Assembly (NCBI GenBank): GCA_032988165.1
Contig: JANTQF010000106.1
Coordinates: 42,854 to 106,853 of the forward strand
Reading direction: 5' to 3'
DNA length: 64,000 bases
Source: Emmonsiellopsis sp. PD_33
Lineage: Eukaryota > Ascomycota > Eurotiomycetes > Onygenales > Ajellomycetaceae
Below, one piece after another: positions 32,208 through 45,026 of the stretch. Position numbers and translations under genes: made by a program. Positions within the stretch are counted from its first letter, which is position 1. Each line of letters opens with the position of its first letter. The notes under the pieces were generated by a model. It was not told the DNA's origin. It saw nothing but the letters and a program-made list of their open reading frames with translations, and ran no database searches.

Positions 32208-35200
32208 ATGAAATCTGATACCTATGGGAATGCCGTATCATCCCATCTCACAGGTGACATCTCACCGATAGCACCCGACACATCCTCCGCAATGGCGTGG
32301 GCTTTACCCGCTGACCTTCCACGCCATATTCCATTACAATCATCATTCGCCTCTCAACATTCTAGCTCACTACCATCTACACCATACCAACATCCGCGCG
32401 ACCTTCAATTTACCTCCAGATCTCCTTCTCCGAACCGAAGGAGTAGCTCCCCCCGATCCACCCATTCAGAATCGACCCACCTATTACCGTCCCTACGGAG
32501 GCCATATGGAGGTTGCAAATATGAAACCGGAATGGCTCATTTCCGAAGGCGAATACCGTATTCTCTGGGGAGTGAACTGTTGCCAAAAGAGCTGGCGCCC
32601 TTGAAGGAACAACTCGATCCTGCTGAAGAGAAAAAGTTAAGTGGTGATATGCGAGAACTTTACGACAGGCTATTGCCCTCCCAGGAAAGTGAACAGCGGA
32701 GGTCCAAATTTGTTCACAAGTTGGAGAAATTGCTTAACAAGCAATGGCCAGGGAACGATATCACTGTCCGCGTGTTTGGGTCTTCTGGGAACAAACTCTG
32801 TTCGAGCGATTCTGATGGTAAGGATTTTGTGGAGAGAAGGCTACTTATTGGCATGATTGGCTAATTTAATACCAGTTGATATTTGCATCACCACACCATA
32901 CAAGGAATTAGAAAAAGTTTGCATGTTGGCGGACTTTCTTGCAAAGAGTATGCCTGCCTTCTCGACGATAAACTGACCAAAGCTAACTCGCGATCACTCT
33001 AGGCGGTATGGAACGTGTCGTTTGTGTCTCCCATGCGAAAGTCCCGATTGTAAAAATCTGGGACCCTGAGCTGCGGCTAGCTTGCGATATGAACGTCAAC
33101 AACACGCTTGCCCTCGAAAACACGCGAATGATTAGAACCTATGTCGATATTGACGAACGAGTACGGCCCTTGGCAATGATAGTGAAATACTGGACCAAAC
33201 GGCGAATCCTAAATGATGCTGGTACGTCATTTTTGGCTACTATCTTACTAGTCTAGAAGGCTGACTTGCTCTTTGATAGCTCTTGGCGGAACGCTAAGCT
33301 CCTACACGTGGATTTGCCTCATAATAAATTTCCTCCAAACTCGAAGTCCGCCTATCTTGCCTAGCCTTCAAAAGCGCCGCGTCGAACTACAAAAGGGCAC
33401 AGACGGTTCGGGATCAACGTTTGATGATGATCTTGACAAACTAGTGGGATTCGGACGGGAAAACAAAGCATCGCTAGGGGCGCTACTCTTCGAGTTTTTT
33501 CGATACTATGGTCATGAAGTTGACTATGAGACGAAGGTTATGTCAGTGCGAGAGGGCAAGTTAATATCCAAGGAAGGAAAAGGATGGCATCTTTTACAAA
33601 ATAACCGACTCTGCGTCGAGGAGCCATTTAATACCTCCAGAAATCTTGGGAATACTGCAGATGACACTTCGTTTCGTGGATTACATATGGAATTGCGAAG
33701 AGCTTTTAGTGCTGTCTCAGAAGGGAAGCTGGAGGATTGTTGCGAGCAGTATGAGTATCCTCCAGAAGAAGAACGAACTTGGGAGAGACCTCCCCCCCAA
33801 CCTCGACCCATCCTTGCCCCTACTCCCGCTATTCCAACCAGAGGAGGACGAGGCGGACGTCGAGGTGGTAGCCACAGTGGTCACTACAATAGAGGACCAA
33901 ATACAGGGCGTCGAGCTTCCAATAGTGCCAACCGACCAAACAATAGCCGACATGCGAACCCATCGTTCACTGCCGAAATCGCACTTCAAGCGCAACAGGC
34001 CCAGCAGGCACAGTATCTTTTGCACGATCATCTATATCAGCAAATACAAATCCTCCAAGCACAAGAGCAAGAGTTGCGAATGCAGCTTCAGAACCAAGCA
34101 CTGATTAGTGGTAGGGCACCTCCTACACTAATTCGACAGCCTTATTTGCAATTTCCATTCCCACAGCAGGATACCTCAGCTCCAGATGAAAATTCTCGAG
34201 CCCGGGCAGGGACGGTAAATCATCCACCACTTACCGCACCGGTGCGACAACAGGTTTTCTATAACCCCTCCTTCATCCCAATATCCATCCCCACTTTACA
34301 GGGAACCAACACGAACCCACCGTCGCCATCAATGGCTCCAGCTGCACCTGATACGCGTCGTAATCATCGGCGATCCTCTGTTGCGGGTGGTTCGCCCCGT
34401 GGTCCTCTGCGAGCGCAGTCACAACCCGCACGGCCTTTGCCGTCGCCGATGATGCAAAACTTTGCGTCGGTATATCCAGCCATGCCATCCAGTGAAGTAC
34501 CTCATACTCCGAACTCGCGTCGGCCACCAGTGTCGCCAAAAAGAACGGGTCGAGAGGCTGAACTGGCGGTTCCGAATGGAATCCCTACTTTCGCCAGGTC
34601 GTATGGGGAAGAAAGTCGTCCCTCAGAATACGTTGGCTATTATGTAGGGGATTCGCCTCAATCTAACTCGATACACAACTCTTCGATAACATCTCCTCAA
34701 TCTGCGGTCGCTGGACTTGCCGTCCAGAATAACGGGCTGTCTTCTTTCCTTCGCAATTCACCGGAGTACCGCGCCTCTACGATGGCCTCGAATGACCAAA
34801 CCAGCCCGTCGTCGGATCATGCCCATGCGTCTGATACGCACACGCAGCCCACGCAGCCCACGCACGCACAATTACCGTCTCGACCAAAGGCCCAGCAGAG
34901 TCAAGGCCCACTTATCGTTGATGGCTCCATACCCGTAAACGAACGCCATTATTCGGCCCATGCCGATAATACGGATCATTTTGTCTCTATGAGCCTCAGT
35001 ACGTCTGCGTCTGAAGATCGACCATTCGATACCCCCGGTAGCACTTCGGATACCCTCTCTCAGGGATTGCCGGATCACATGTCCTACAACGAGGAATACG
35101 AAAAGGCTTACGGAAGAGGCCGGCAAGATAGCCAAAAGCATTCACAGGTAAATGGATGGGATGCTGTCAACGGCCTTGCTATCAATGGCCACATTGGGCG

Positions 35201-35759
35201 ATTGGAAACCCTATCAGAACGCCTCCAAAGGTTCCAAATGGCCGACACCAATCGTGTTGTGGAGTCACATGGGAAGTCAAGCATGGGCCAATTCAAAGGG
35301 CCAAAATCGTACTTGTACGGAGTGGAAAATGGAGTTGCTGACCGCGAACATCACATTTCCCATGATAACTACTCTCAACCCCTCAACCCGGTACCTGCCC
35401 TGTCGCCAGTGAAGGAAGCGCCCACGAAACGACGGCCAAACGGCCTTGATTTCGAGAAAACGAACGGCGCAGGGCAGAAAGGCAAAGGACGGGGCCGTCA
35501 TGATGCAGCAAACTCCAACGCGCAATCAGACAGCAAGGAAAGGCAGTCAGAAGCTCATCATCGCAAGCCAAATGGAGTTGCATCCTCGAACGGGACGAAT
35601 GCAAACGAGCATCACTCCACGTCACATCCGGCCGGCTGGCAAACAACGAAGAAGAAGAATAAACGAGGGAACAAAGCTGCCGCCGCTGAGCATAGCAATA
35701 ACCTTGCTAACGGTGCTGAGCCTCTGCCTGCTGACGCATCGATGAGGAAAGGGGGTTGA
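32208..35759 (+). CDS. Cid1/Trf4-type terminal nucleotidyltransferase (non-canonical poly(A)/(U) polymerase)
   Basis: Four exons, 32208-32817, 32876-32947, 33003-33221 and 33280-35759, give 1126 residues with phases closing. It should add A or U residues to RNA 3' ends. The N-terminal 115 residues are Ser/Pro-rich. The core holds TVRVFGSSGNKL (the GS helix-turn), SDSDVDICI with the catalytic Asp pair at about 203 and 205, and LACDMNVNN with the third Asp near 256. RPLAMIVKYWTKRR and SYTWICLIINFLQ lead to a PAP/25A-associated region (FEFFRYYGHEVDYE, NTSRNLGNTAD). The last 650 residues are disordered: an RGG patch (GGRGGRRGGS), a Gln-rich helix, and Ser/Pro/Asn-rich sequence. The motif set resembles fission yeast Cid11/Cid13-like enzymes; A versus U specificity cannot be read, though a U-specifying His was not located. 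The ATG used is the first in frame. Confidence 0.88.
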
Positions 35760-38700
35760 TATCATCCATAGGCGCGCGCATCGGGGGTCATGGGTTGGCG
35801 TTATCGATATTGAATGACGCATCCATGATTCCAGCTTTTCTTACCTTCATGTTGTTTGCCGGATGATACGTGACCACGGTTGAATCTGGAATCATTTTCT
35901 TTTCATCAGGTGCTTGGCCGCGTTTCGCATCTCACGCGCAATGTAACGCTTGCCATTTGAGCGTCGAAAGAGATGTGTGCTGTTCGGTTCTATGGTTTCT
36001 GGACGTCCTTTAATGTGGAGGACATGTCAACAACGCCATATAATTGCCTGACCGTGTGTATGAGTCTACGTGTGGATATTCTAATAAGTCATGACAGCCT
36101 CCCAGCCCCATCCATCTCGTCGCCGATTCGTTCGACGACAATAACAGGATTGTCTATCTGTCTATCGAAGTTATTTCGCAAAAGAGCAAAGAAAAGTGAG
36201 TAGAGCTCACGCGCAGGATAAGGAAGGGAAGGCGAAAAAATATCGGAAGAAGCAAGCACAAGCAAAAAAGACGGCAAAGAAGGAAGGAAATGAAATGAAT
36301 GAAAGAAGGACAGAAAAGAAAAGATAAATTATCTCTGGTAGAAAATTCCGAATACCTTATTTCCCGTTTTACCATCACAGCGGTTGTTTTATTCTCTTTG
36401 TTACTTACATACATCATGAATGTCTCTGCGTCTTCTCTGTCTGTGGTATTCTGTCTGCTAGCAAATTTTTGGGATGTTTCCATGTCTTCTTCTCTGTGTG
36501 TGTTTCCATTTCCCATTTGTTTTTTGTCTGTTCCCTTTTTGCCCTTTTATTTTTCTTATTTATATCATGTTTCGCAAAGAGCAAAAAGAAACCCAGTAAT
36601 GTTTTTTTTTTCCTTCCCGTGTCTCCTCATCAGATCAATGAATGGTGTTTCTTGTTTTTGAGTCTCTTTTTTCTCTCATCATGTCTTGCTGCCGTACATT
36701 ATTACGTACCATACCATATCTGCTTTGGCCGCTTACTTGCTTGCTTACTTACTTGCTTTGTGCTTCTTGCTTTGCGTATCATTTTTAGCTGGACTTATCT
36801 ATCATGCCCGCCTTTTCCTCATTGTTCTTTCTTATTTCTGTCTCCTTTATCTCTACGTCAGGTTTCCAGGTGCCAGGTATCCTCATTGTCTTTTTTTTAT
36901 TTTTACTATAGGCCTGTTTTTCCTCCTTGTGCTTTTCCTTTGGTGCATTGAACATTGACATAAGGTCTTTTGTTATATATTGCTTGTTTGTTTGCTTGTA
37001 CGTCTGAGAAAGAGAGAGCATATTTAGTTATAAACTGCCGATTTATCTATTTATTATTAGTGTTATAAATATACAGAGAATTATTCAAAGCAGATGAAGC
37101 CTTCTATTTACTTGTCATATGTATGGGCCTAGGGGTACTCTGTAGTATGCGGTGTATACTTTATTCTAAAGATATACCTAAGCAACTATAACTTCTACAA
37201 AGGCATTCTATAGCTCTTTATGAAAGTAAACGAAAAGCCAACTAGACAGCCAGCCCTCCTTAACTATTCCCCCTTATAATTCCCCCTCTTCCTTCCCACA
37301 CCTGTTCTACTTTTTGTCTTACTTCAGAACATTATTTTATCTCATACCAGCCCATTCTATACATAAATATCAAACAATCTCTCCCTCTCTACCTTTCTTT
37401 ATTTACTGTCCCATCCTCACCTCCTCCCTATGGACCACTCCATACCTTCCCTATAAGTACACAAAACTAACCTTCCAGTCACCCACTTAAGGGATAAATA
37501 AAAAAAACGCCCCTGTATACCCCGTCATTTAGATCAAAGCCAACCGCAGCTGAGCAACCTATTTTTCTACTGGCAGGAGTATCATCTATCTACCAACTCC
37601 ATTGTTGATCAACTAACCCTTTAATAAGGTAGCATTTAGACCAAGACACTACGAGTAGTTAACACTAGCAAACCGAGGTTAACTAACTTAATTAATTAAT
37701 CTAGCCCACCCTAAAAAGAAGCAAAAAAAAATTCTTCGCGCACCCCTTTCCTTTGTACTTCACTTACGCGAAGTAGAAGCAGGCACATATAATATAGGTA
37801 ATTAGTAGATTCCATGATACTCTGGCCGCTGCCTTATGAATACCCCCCTCACTGTGTGACGATATCTAAGCGGTTAGGCCAGTGGAAGGAACTATCCTAT
37901 CTACATTATTGATTTTAACATCATATCCCCCTTTCTGATTCCGCGGTTTCGGTCTTGTTCCGCGGGCCGAGACGGATATGTGGATATATAGATGGGTGGA
38001 AGGAGTGCTGGGTGATGATATATAAAGGGGATGAGAATGGGCTGGAGATGAAGGGGATTGATGATACCTACAATCACAGACATAGATACTACTTGTTTTT
38101 GCTCTTGGTTGTTCTATGCAGCATGGATGGTGCTGGCTATGTGGTTTGATGCATTATGTATGTATGTATTATGATCAAGTGAGATGGATAGATAATATCT
38201 GGGATGTAGATGAGATGGGTAGGGTATCACAAAAGAAATGCAAATACCAGGATGGGATCGAGACGAGGTGATTAAAAAGGTTGCCACTGCTGAATAGAAT
38301 AATTTTCCAAAGTAAGCATAAAAAGATGAGATTCAACTCCGTTTTTTGATGATGTGAGGGTTTTCCCGCCCGCTCTTCCTCATACATGATACATGTGTAG
38401 AATATATAGAACAGGATAAGAAGATAAAATAAATAGTACATGATTGGGGGAGGTGAGAGGAAGAGCAAGCCACCACCGCAAATTATGAAAAATATTAAAA
38501 CGGATATATATAATAGTAACAAACCCACCCAGCCAAAATCAATCCAGTCAAATCGGGAGCTGCGGGTGGGGAGAAGGGAAGGGGAGGGAAGATGGGAGAG
38601 GGGGTTCAGTCATTATGGCCTGGAGAGGGGCAGAAAGGGAAAGAAATGAAATGAAATGACAAGAAGGGGGGGAGGAAGTAGAAGAAAGGGAAAAGAAACA

Positions 38701-38919
38701 CCAACAGCGCATATGCAAAATATAGGTCATCAAAGCAGATGGTAACCCATGAAAATCAACCATGTGCGCGAAAGAAACGAAAAAGAAGCAATAATAAATA
38801 CACACATTACATCAACATATACCCTTCATATCTATTAGGAAAACAAGAAACAAGGCGGGCCAGCTGAGCTGGGTTCGCTAGGTCAGCCAATAACTCCCTC
38901 TCTCAAGTTGTTCTGTTGG
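35760..38919. other. Convergent spacer, 3.2 kb
   Basis: 3' regions of two converging genes and about 2 kb of A+T- and pyrimidine-rich sequence with CTTG, TATG and GGA runs. Open frames at 36300-36960 are Phe/Leu/Cys-rich readings of pyrimidine-rich sequence. No gene called. Confidence 0.5.
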
Positions 38920-40430
38920 TTAACTCCTAATCTCGGCAAAAATAAACGGGAAAATAACCCGGCACGCCGTCCAAAACACAATCGTACAGTTAAAAAGCGT
39001 CACAGGTAACATATAGATCGGCTGGCTGATGATATACTCCCATATCGAGAGGAACGCGACGGAGTAAAAGTGTCTGAAGAGGACCCATGGTTGTGGGATC
39101 AGTGCGGCGAGGAGGCCGATGGGCCCGTCGACGAGGCCCAGTTGGAAGTAGCGGAAACAGCCACGTTGGAGGATTTCTAGGTAAGGGTCTATATATTTTC
39201 GTAGGGTTAGCGGGTTGCTAATGTGGAATGCTGGGGTGGGGAGGGTAGTTCACCATCGGCAGCAAAAAGACTATACAATGCCTGAGCCAGAATATTAATA
39301 ACAGAACTCAATCCCTTTCGCTTCCAGTGGAACTGTGACATCTGCTCTAGAACCTGTCTCTTATTTGAGAAATCAGGCACCTTCTCCGGACTCAGCAGTT
39401 CGCGCAGGATAACGACATCGCTAAACGCAACAGTCATGCCACCGCCAGTCAGGGGGTGGCGCATGTTTAGCGCATCGCCGATAATTACTAGACCGGGAGT
39501 TTTGTTGGTTGTGGGTGGGAGGAAGGAGTTTGGCATGGATCGTAAAGCGCCCTTGTCGAGCGCGGCGGAGAAGGAGGGTTGGAGGCAAGGTGGTAGCGAG
39601 GGTAGGACGTTGGTTCGCAAATGGCCCTTTACGCCGCCATTCTGGACGGAGGCCGAAGGGAGGTTTTCAGGGATGTCGACAAGGACTCTTGTTTCGTGTG
39701 TGCCGATCTGATATACAAGCACAGGCGGGCCGCCGGGGAGAACGACATGGCCAAAATTTTTCCTCGGCAGGTCGGCATCAATGAGCTCTAGCCCCCAGAA
39801 TTTCGATTTTACTTTTGGTGTTGTGGGCAGGTATTGCTTGCGGAATTTGGACGCATACCCATCCGCAATAAACGTCAGAGGAGCTAAGAAATAGTCCTTC
39901 TGCCCATTAGTCGTACACTGGACGCCCAACACCTCATTCTCCGTCGACGAATGAATCACTGAGACCGCCGTCGTCTCGACAATGGTGACATTCGGCGTGG
40001 TCCTCGCCGCCTCCCGTAACTGCATAATAAACCGTCCATGATGGAACGAGCGCCCCATGTACGGCTTGCCCTGGGCATCCTTGGGATAGAAGATAGGCAC
40101 CTCGCTGCCGTGATAAATCACATCCATGCCATGCACCTTAATCGCATCAATATCCTCCAGACAGTGTCTCAGCCCAAGCTGCTCGAGTGCACGGACACCG
40201 CCAGGCTGTAGCAGCTCGCCCACAATGCGGTCTGGCTCTTTTAGGGATCTTTCGAGCAGGAGAACGCTGCGGCCTTGCTTGCCCAGGGCGACGGCGAGGG
40301 CGCAACCGGCGATTCCAGCACCGACAATCACGACGTCGGCCTCATGGTGTTCGATACGGCGCCGCTCGCTTTCATCGGCGAACACACGGGGGCCAGTGAT
40401 GCCATTGGGTAAACGGGGGGGTATCGCCAT
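38920..40430 (-). CDS. ERG1: Squalene monooxygenase (squalene epoxidase)
   Basis: Two exons, 40430-39254 and 39188-38920, give 481 residues, the usual length for fungal Erg1. It converts squalene to 2,3-oxidosqualene with FAD, O2 and NADPH in the endoplasmic reticulum, the first oxygen-dependent step of ergosterol synthesis and the allylamine (terbinafine) target. The Rossmann FAD motif VVIVGAGIAG lies at 33-42, GELLQPGGVRAL follows, TFIADGYASKFRK is the DG region, and GDALNMRHPLTGGGMTVAFS near 318 is the second FAD-binding motif. The second exon encodes the membrane-anchoring tail (CFRYFQLGLVDGPIGLLAAL, then two hydrophobic stretches) and ends FAEIRS. The intron splits Asp393 and is short (65 nt). 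No N-terminal membrane anchor is seen. No resistance call is made. Confidence 0.95.
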
Positions 40431-41292
40431 TGGGAGACCCGTGTGCGGAGGAGCAGGCTTCGGGGGCCGACGCAGGCAGGGGGTTGGTTGGGGGCGGGAG
40501 GAGGGATTGGCGAAGGGAGGAGCACAGAAATCAGCAGCGGAGAGAGAGCACGAGTGACTGCTGCATAATCGGGAGGGCGTGTCGCAGGAGAAGAGGCGGA
40601 ATGGCGGCGGCGGCGGAGGTTGAGGTTGAAGAAGACGGCGCAGAGTCTCAGGAGATTGTTCCCCGTGCTAGCGCCGTTTTTGGCAGCGGCGGTCGGCGGC
40701 AGAAAAAGGCGGTGGCGGGCCGGGGCGGGTGGCGTGACCTGCGGGCATGTGACGGCGCGCTAGACCCGATCCAGCGTGTTTGTCTGGTTTGCTCTGCTGG
40801 GTGGCTGGATAGGGGTAAGGAGCCAACAAGGAGATCTCGTACGACTTGTCATGCCATCCGGCTGCTATATATACCCCTATCAAGAACCAGTGAAATTGTG
40901 CAAAGACTAAATAATGCAAATAATGTACAGTATCACCGCCGCGCGCCTCCCCGCGTGTAATATCTAATATAAATACATGATTCCACCAGTTATAGCTAAC
41001 CGCGGTTAAATAGGCGTATAATATCCAAAGCCTAGGAATTGGGGGAGATGGGAGAAAACTATGCAATGATTCCGTTGGCGCCAGCTTGTCGTTCGAAAAA
41101 AGATATGGAAGTATGGATAAGTGCATGTGCATCCATTAAATCCCCGTGCGATAGAGGGTAATGTGTCTCTCGAGCGGACAAAAGACAAGCAAATAAACAA
41201 GATGAGAAAACAAGGAAGAATTAAACCCCCCCAAATTCAAAACACCAATCACATATATCCAAGACAGGTGGCCCATTCCGCCTCACAAGAGA
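40431..41292. promoter_or_regulatory. ERG1 promoter region and 3' end of the PPR-like gene
   Basis: 862 bp upstream of ERG1, which is transcribed leftward. A reversed CCAAT (ATTGG at 40505-40509) lies about 75 bp upstream of the start codon. No sterol-response element was recognised with confidence. Confidence 0.4.
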
Positions 41293-44145
41293 TCATTTTT
41301 CAACGATGACACGCCTTTTTGCCGCCGCCGCCGCACGCGCCACCCATTTTGGCTCAGGTTGGGGCGGGAAACACCGGTCGAACTGCCTCCTCTCCTCCCA
41401 TGTATTGACGATGCACTGCACGTTCTGTATATCGAATTTCGACTCCAGTGTATGATCGGGTGCATATCCCGCTGTACCTTCTGGCGATGTATTCGCCTGC
41501 GGCTTCAACTCGCTACTCATGTCCTTCGTCATCGACACCTTCAATTGCTCTATCGACGTGAGGATCTCGCGTAAACCGACCTTGGAGTGTTTGTCCTTCG
41601 CATTCTCCCTCAGTTTACGGTTAAGGATCGGAGCGAGAAACTTGATGTCGGCCAGTGTCTTGAAGTATTCCTCTCTCGACATTTGAACGGGGATCACCCG
41701 GCGGCGTTCCGAACGCTCGATGATCCAGTAGATTGCCACCACAAGCTCTTGGGTGAGTGCCGACGGCCGGCTGAGCGCAGTGTAGATTGCCCACACCACG
41801 CCCTTCAATACTCCCGCGTATGCAAATGCGTGAGCAATCACTTTTATGGCAGGAGCGCTGAAGGGCTCCATGGCGCCGTATTTGGATTGGGAAATGGTAC
41901 GGAAGAGGCGGAGCGCAATTGAGGGCTTCTGAGACTTGAGTGCTTGCGATGCCAACGAAACGAGCGCATGATGCTTAACGGGCATACTCCACTCTTCTCG
42001 GATGTTGTAGTAATTCAGCAATGCCATGGTCCGCGCCATGCTTTCAGGGATGCAATCCGCATCCATCACCGACTGGAAAAACTCTGGTGGATCTGGCGTC
42101 GCGAACGCCCGGAGGGCATTGTGTCTCTTGAGTATCGCCTTGGCCTTCCTCGTGTCGCCATGAAGCATCATGCTAGCGGTCACGGCCAGGTTCACGTGTA
42201 TCCTTTTCATGATAAACTTATTGGCTGCAGCGTCATCGAATGCCTTCAGTGCCTCTTTGAATTTCCCTGCATTTATATATTGCATCATATCCAGATGGAG
42301 TATGAGGTAGTGGTCGACACTTCTCGTGATTTCCGGTACCGGCCCTTCCTCTCGGTGTATTACGCGATGCTCCTTTGCGCGTGGTATTTGTTTCGCGGCT
42401 TCGAACGGGAAAGAAACCCTGTCATGTCCAAGCAAATGACGGGATGCAGCAGCGTAGCTAAACTGTTGTGCCGACGCGCGATGTGATCGGTATAAGCCGA
42501 CCGAGCCCATCTGTATAGATAACCGCGTTGTCCGCAATAGTTCGGTGAAATACTCTCCAGTCAGCGTAAGATTCCAGCCCTTCTCTTCCACCACTTGCAA
42601 AAATTCTTCGACCATTTGCGCCGTCCCCTTTTGAACGAAAGCTTTAATGATGGTCTGGAAGGTCATCGAGTCGGGCACCAGTTGATACTTATGAATTGCG
42701 TCGAAAACGAACTTGTAAATGCTCTCGCCGTCATTTGCAAGCCAAAATTCGAGGAAAACGCGATGGAAAACTTTGTTGAAATTCCGCGGGTCATCCACAG
42801 ACTTCTTGAGATCATGCATTTTTTGTAACCATTCAGTTACTCCGGACCAGTTACAACTCAGCGCCTGGCTATATGCAACAAGTCCCAGAGTCTGGGTCGC
42901 AGGTTCGACGTTATATGCATTGTTCATCATTTTGATGTGTGACTCAATCTTGTCGTTAAGTCCAAGTTCAACGTATGCTGCCAGCACAGGATTGAAAAGG
43001 GCAGGTGTCAAAGCGACTCCGTGGCGGCGGAGTTCGACCAATAATTTTTGGAACTGCGTTTCTACCAACTCTAGGCTCCGGGTCTTTTTCCACAGACCCA
43101 GAAGATAGATAGAGGAAAGATAACAACCACTGTCGTGCTTCAGGTTTTCGAAAAGAAGGGTCTTGGCAGCAGACAAACGGCTGGTCAAAAGTGCACTAAG
43201 TACCATCATCATCAGGGCTGGCGACAGTTTGAAATCGTCGGCATATTTGAGATATAGCGTGCGTAGATGCGCTAAGCTCCCCCTCTTCCCCAGAGCTAGC
43301 AACATAACCTCCCATATCGCAGGTGAGATCTTTTTCTTTCTTTCTAGCCAGTCGAACATGAGTTTGGCTGGTGAGAACCTACCCCTCCTTAGATTCTCGT
43401 AGAAGAGGAAGATGCCAAGTTTCAAAACACTTGCTTCGCTACCGGCGCCTTCTCCTTGGAATTCGTATAGGAAGCGGTGCGTAGCAGCCAGTGACCTGCC
43501 CTGCTCTAGTAGTTGATAGCAATCGATCTCTGAGGGAAGGGCAGAGTCCACTTTGTGAGCTTGGCGATGCGAGGCGAGTGACGGGCCCCAGTCAAGTTTT
43601 GACAGGTATTCATTCTGCTGGAATCCTTGTAGGGGTGGTGACTCGCGATCCACTGCTCGAATTTTTGACTTGAACATATCTGACATATTTTTATCGGGAC
43701 GCATAGATGCACCACCAGAACCGGCACCAACACCAGCATCACTAGCCAGTTTATCCTTCTCGTGCGGTTTTGTTGAACTCCCCCCACCAAAAACATCCCC
43801 CGTATCATCTCGCTCAGCTCCGTCGGAACCCACCCCTTTCCTCCTCCTCTTCTTCATAGATTCCAACCCCAGAAACTCCCCCGCCTCCGCCGCCTCCATC
43901 ATCTCCGCCATCGACGACGCCCCCGCCGTCGCATCGTAATTCGGACAAGAAGTCTGCAGACTGCGTTTATTTTCAACAATGCGTTCGGCAAACCGGATCC
44001 GCCGATGCATGTCATATGTTATCGTGCCGACTGTGCAGATGCCACCAATGGCGCCAATTGTTGACCCAGCGAGTGCTAGCCGGCGGAGGACGCGCAGAGC
44101 GCCCCGGGAGGGAACGGCCGCCCGGGTGGATTGCTGGGAGAACAT
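41293..44145 (-). CDS. Large PPR-like mitochondrial protein
   Basis: Single exon of 950 residues from MFSQQST; the frame extends further to 44208 without ATG. The basic N-terminus (VPSRGALRVLRRLALAG) looks like a mitochondrial presequence and is followed by one hydrophobic helix (GSTIGAIGGICTVGTITY). The body is built of helical pairs of pentatricopeptide type: ATHRFLYEFQG, AKLMFDWLERKKKISPAIWE, LTPALFNPVLAAYVELGLND, PDSMTFQTIIKAFVQKGTAQ, KFKEALKAFDDAAANKFIM. PPR proteins bind organelle RNA; fungal ones act in mitochondrial RNA stability, splicing or translation. The particular RNA target cannot be told. The C-terminus has a mixed charged region and ends AKRRVIVEK. An alternative is a general TPR/PPR-like scaffold of the inner membrane. 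Confidence 0.78.
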   Translation of the reverse strand: MFSQQSTRAAVPSRGALRVLRRLALAGSTIGAIGGICTVGTITYDMHRRIRFAERIVENKRSLQTSCPNYDATAGASSMAEMMEAAEAGEFLGLESMKKRRRKGVGSDGAERDDTGDVFGGGSSTKPHEKDKLASDAGVGAGSGGASMRPDKNMSDMFKSKIRAVDRESPPLQGFQQNEYLSKLDWGPSLASHRQAHKVDSALPSEIDCYQLLEQGRSLAATHRFLYEFQGEGAGSEASVLKLGIFLFYENLRRGRFSPAKLMFDWLERKKKISPAIWEVMLLALGKRGSLAHLRTLYLKYADDFKLSPALMMMVLSALLTSRLSAAKTLLFENLKHDSGCYLSSIYLLGLWKKTRSLELVETQFQKLLVELRRHGVALTPALFNPVLAAYVELGLNDKIESHIKMMNNAYNVEPATQTLGLVAYSQALSCNWSGVTEWLQKMHDLKKSVDDPRNFNKVFHRVFLEFWLANDGESIYKFVFDAIHKYQLVPDSMTFQTIIKAFVQKGTAQMVEEFLQVVEEKGWNLTLTGEYFTELLRTTRLSIQMGSVGLYRSHRASAQQFSYAAASRHLLGHDRVSFPFEAAKQIPRAKEHRVIHREEGPVPEITRSVDHYLILHLDMMQYINAGKFKEALKAFDDAAANKFIMKRIHVNLAVTASMMLHGDTRKAKAILKRHNALRAFATPDPPEFFQSVMDADCIPESMARTMALLNYYNIREEWSMPVKHHALVSLASQALKSQKPSIALRLFRTISQSKYGAMEPFSAPAIKVIAHAFAYAGVLKGVVWAIYTALSRPSALTQELVVAIYWIIERSERRRVIPVQMSREEYFKTLADIKFLAPILNRKLRENAKDKHSKVGLREILTSIEQLKVSMTKDMSSELKPQANTSPEGTAGYAPDHTLESKFDIQNVQCIVNTWEERRQFDRCFPPQPEPKWVARAAAAAKRRVIVEK

Positions 44146-45026
44146 TGAGTGACTCGGTGATGGGACGTCTGTGTTGGGTTTTGATAAATGGGCCGGGATA
44201 GGTGTCAATTGGGCGTCATTGGGGACAGTTGGGAGGGTAGAGGTAGAGTGGGACGATTATTTGGGCGACTAGTGTGCTGAAGAAAGGTCGTATAACAAGG
44301 GAAGCCCGGAGGCGAACGGACGGCGCTGTAATTGATCCTCGTTGTGTACGGATTTTTGTCGTCTGTGAAGTTGGGGATGGAAAAAGAAGTCTTGGCGTCT
44401 GGTAACTTGATTATATAAGCACAAGACTCCAGGTCACATGACCTGGGACAGATCCAACAACGGAAAGTTCCGTTCCCTTCCGACGACTTTCAGCTTCGGG
44501 ATTCGAGGAGACAAGCTGAGAACAAAATAGGTTCAGATCTAAATAATATGCAATTGGTATATATAAAACACATCGCGAGAACCATATATATATATATATA
44601 AATCTCAAGATAAACATAATAAAAGGACGCCAGAACATGAATCTAGACCAATTGCCTCGCCTGCTACACGCCGTAATGCTCGACAAAAATAAAAAGAAAG
44701 AATAAAAAAAATCGCTCTCGTTCTCATGTACGTTTCGTTGGAATAGAGCAAAAAGGGGGAAATAGTTGCGGTATATACTTGGGTTTCGAAAGTCGGTACT
44801 ATGCCAACTGTTCATGGAAATCTAGAAGCGTGTATGTGTGTGTATGTGTGTAGGAATGCGGGTATCTAGGGGATTAGACGCTGGGTAGATGAGGATGAGT
44901 AGGTAACGAAGGAGATAGAGAAGTGGCGAAGTATGTCGGTATGTTGAATAAAGCGGTGGTTCTAAGGTGGTAGGTATATGAGACACGATATGAAGTATAT
45001 CATTATAAACGGATAAAGAGTGGGCC
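44146..45026. other. Spacer, 0.9 kb
   Basis: Promoter of the PPR-like gene on the left and 3' region of the MFS gene on the right. An (AT)n run lies at 44584-44600. No gene seen. Confidence 0.45.

Noticed and set aside
36299..36961. Phe/Leu/Cys-rich overlapping open frames that look like membrane proteins
   Set aside because: Translation of pyrimidine-rich sequence gives apparent hydrophobic helices in every frame.
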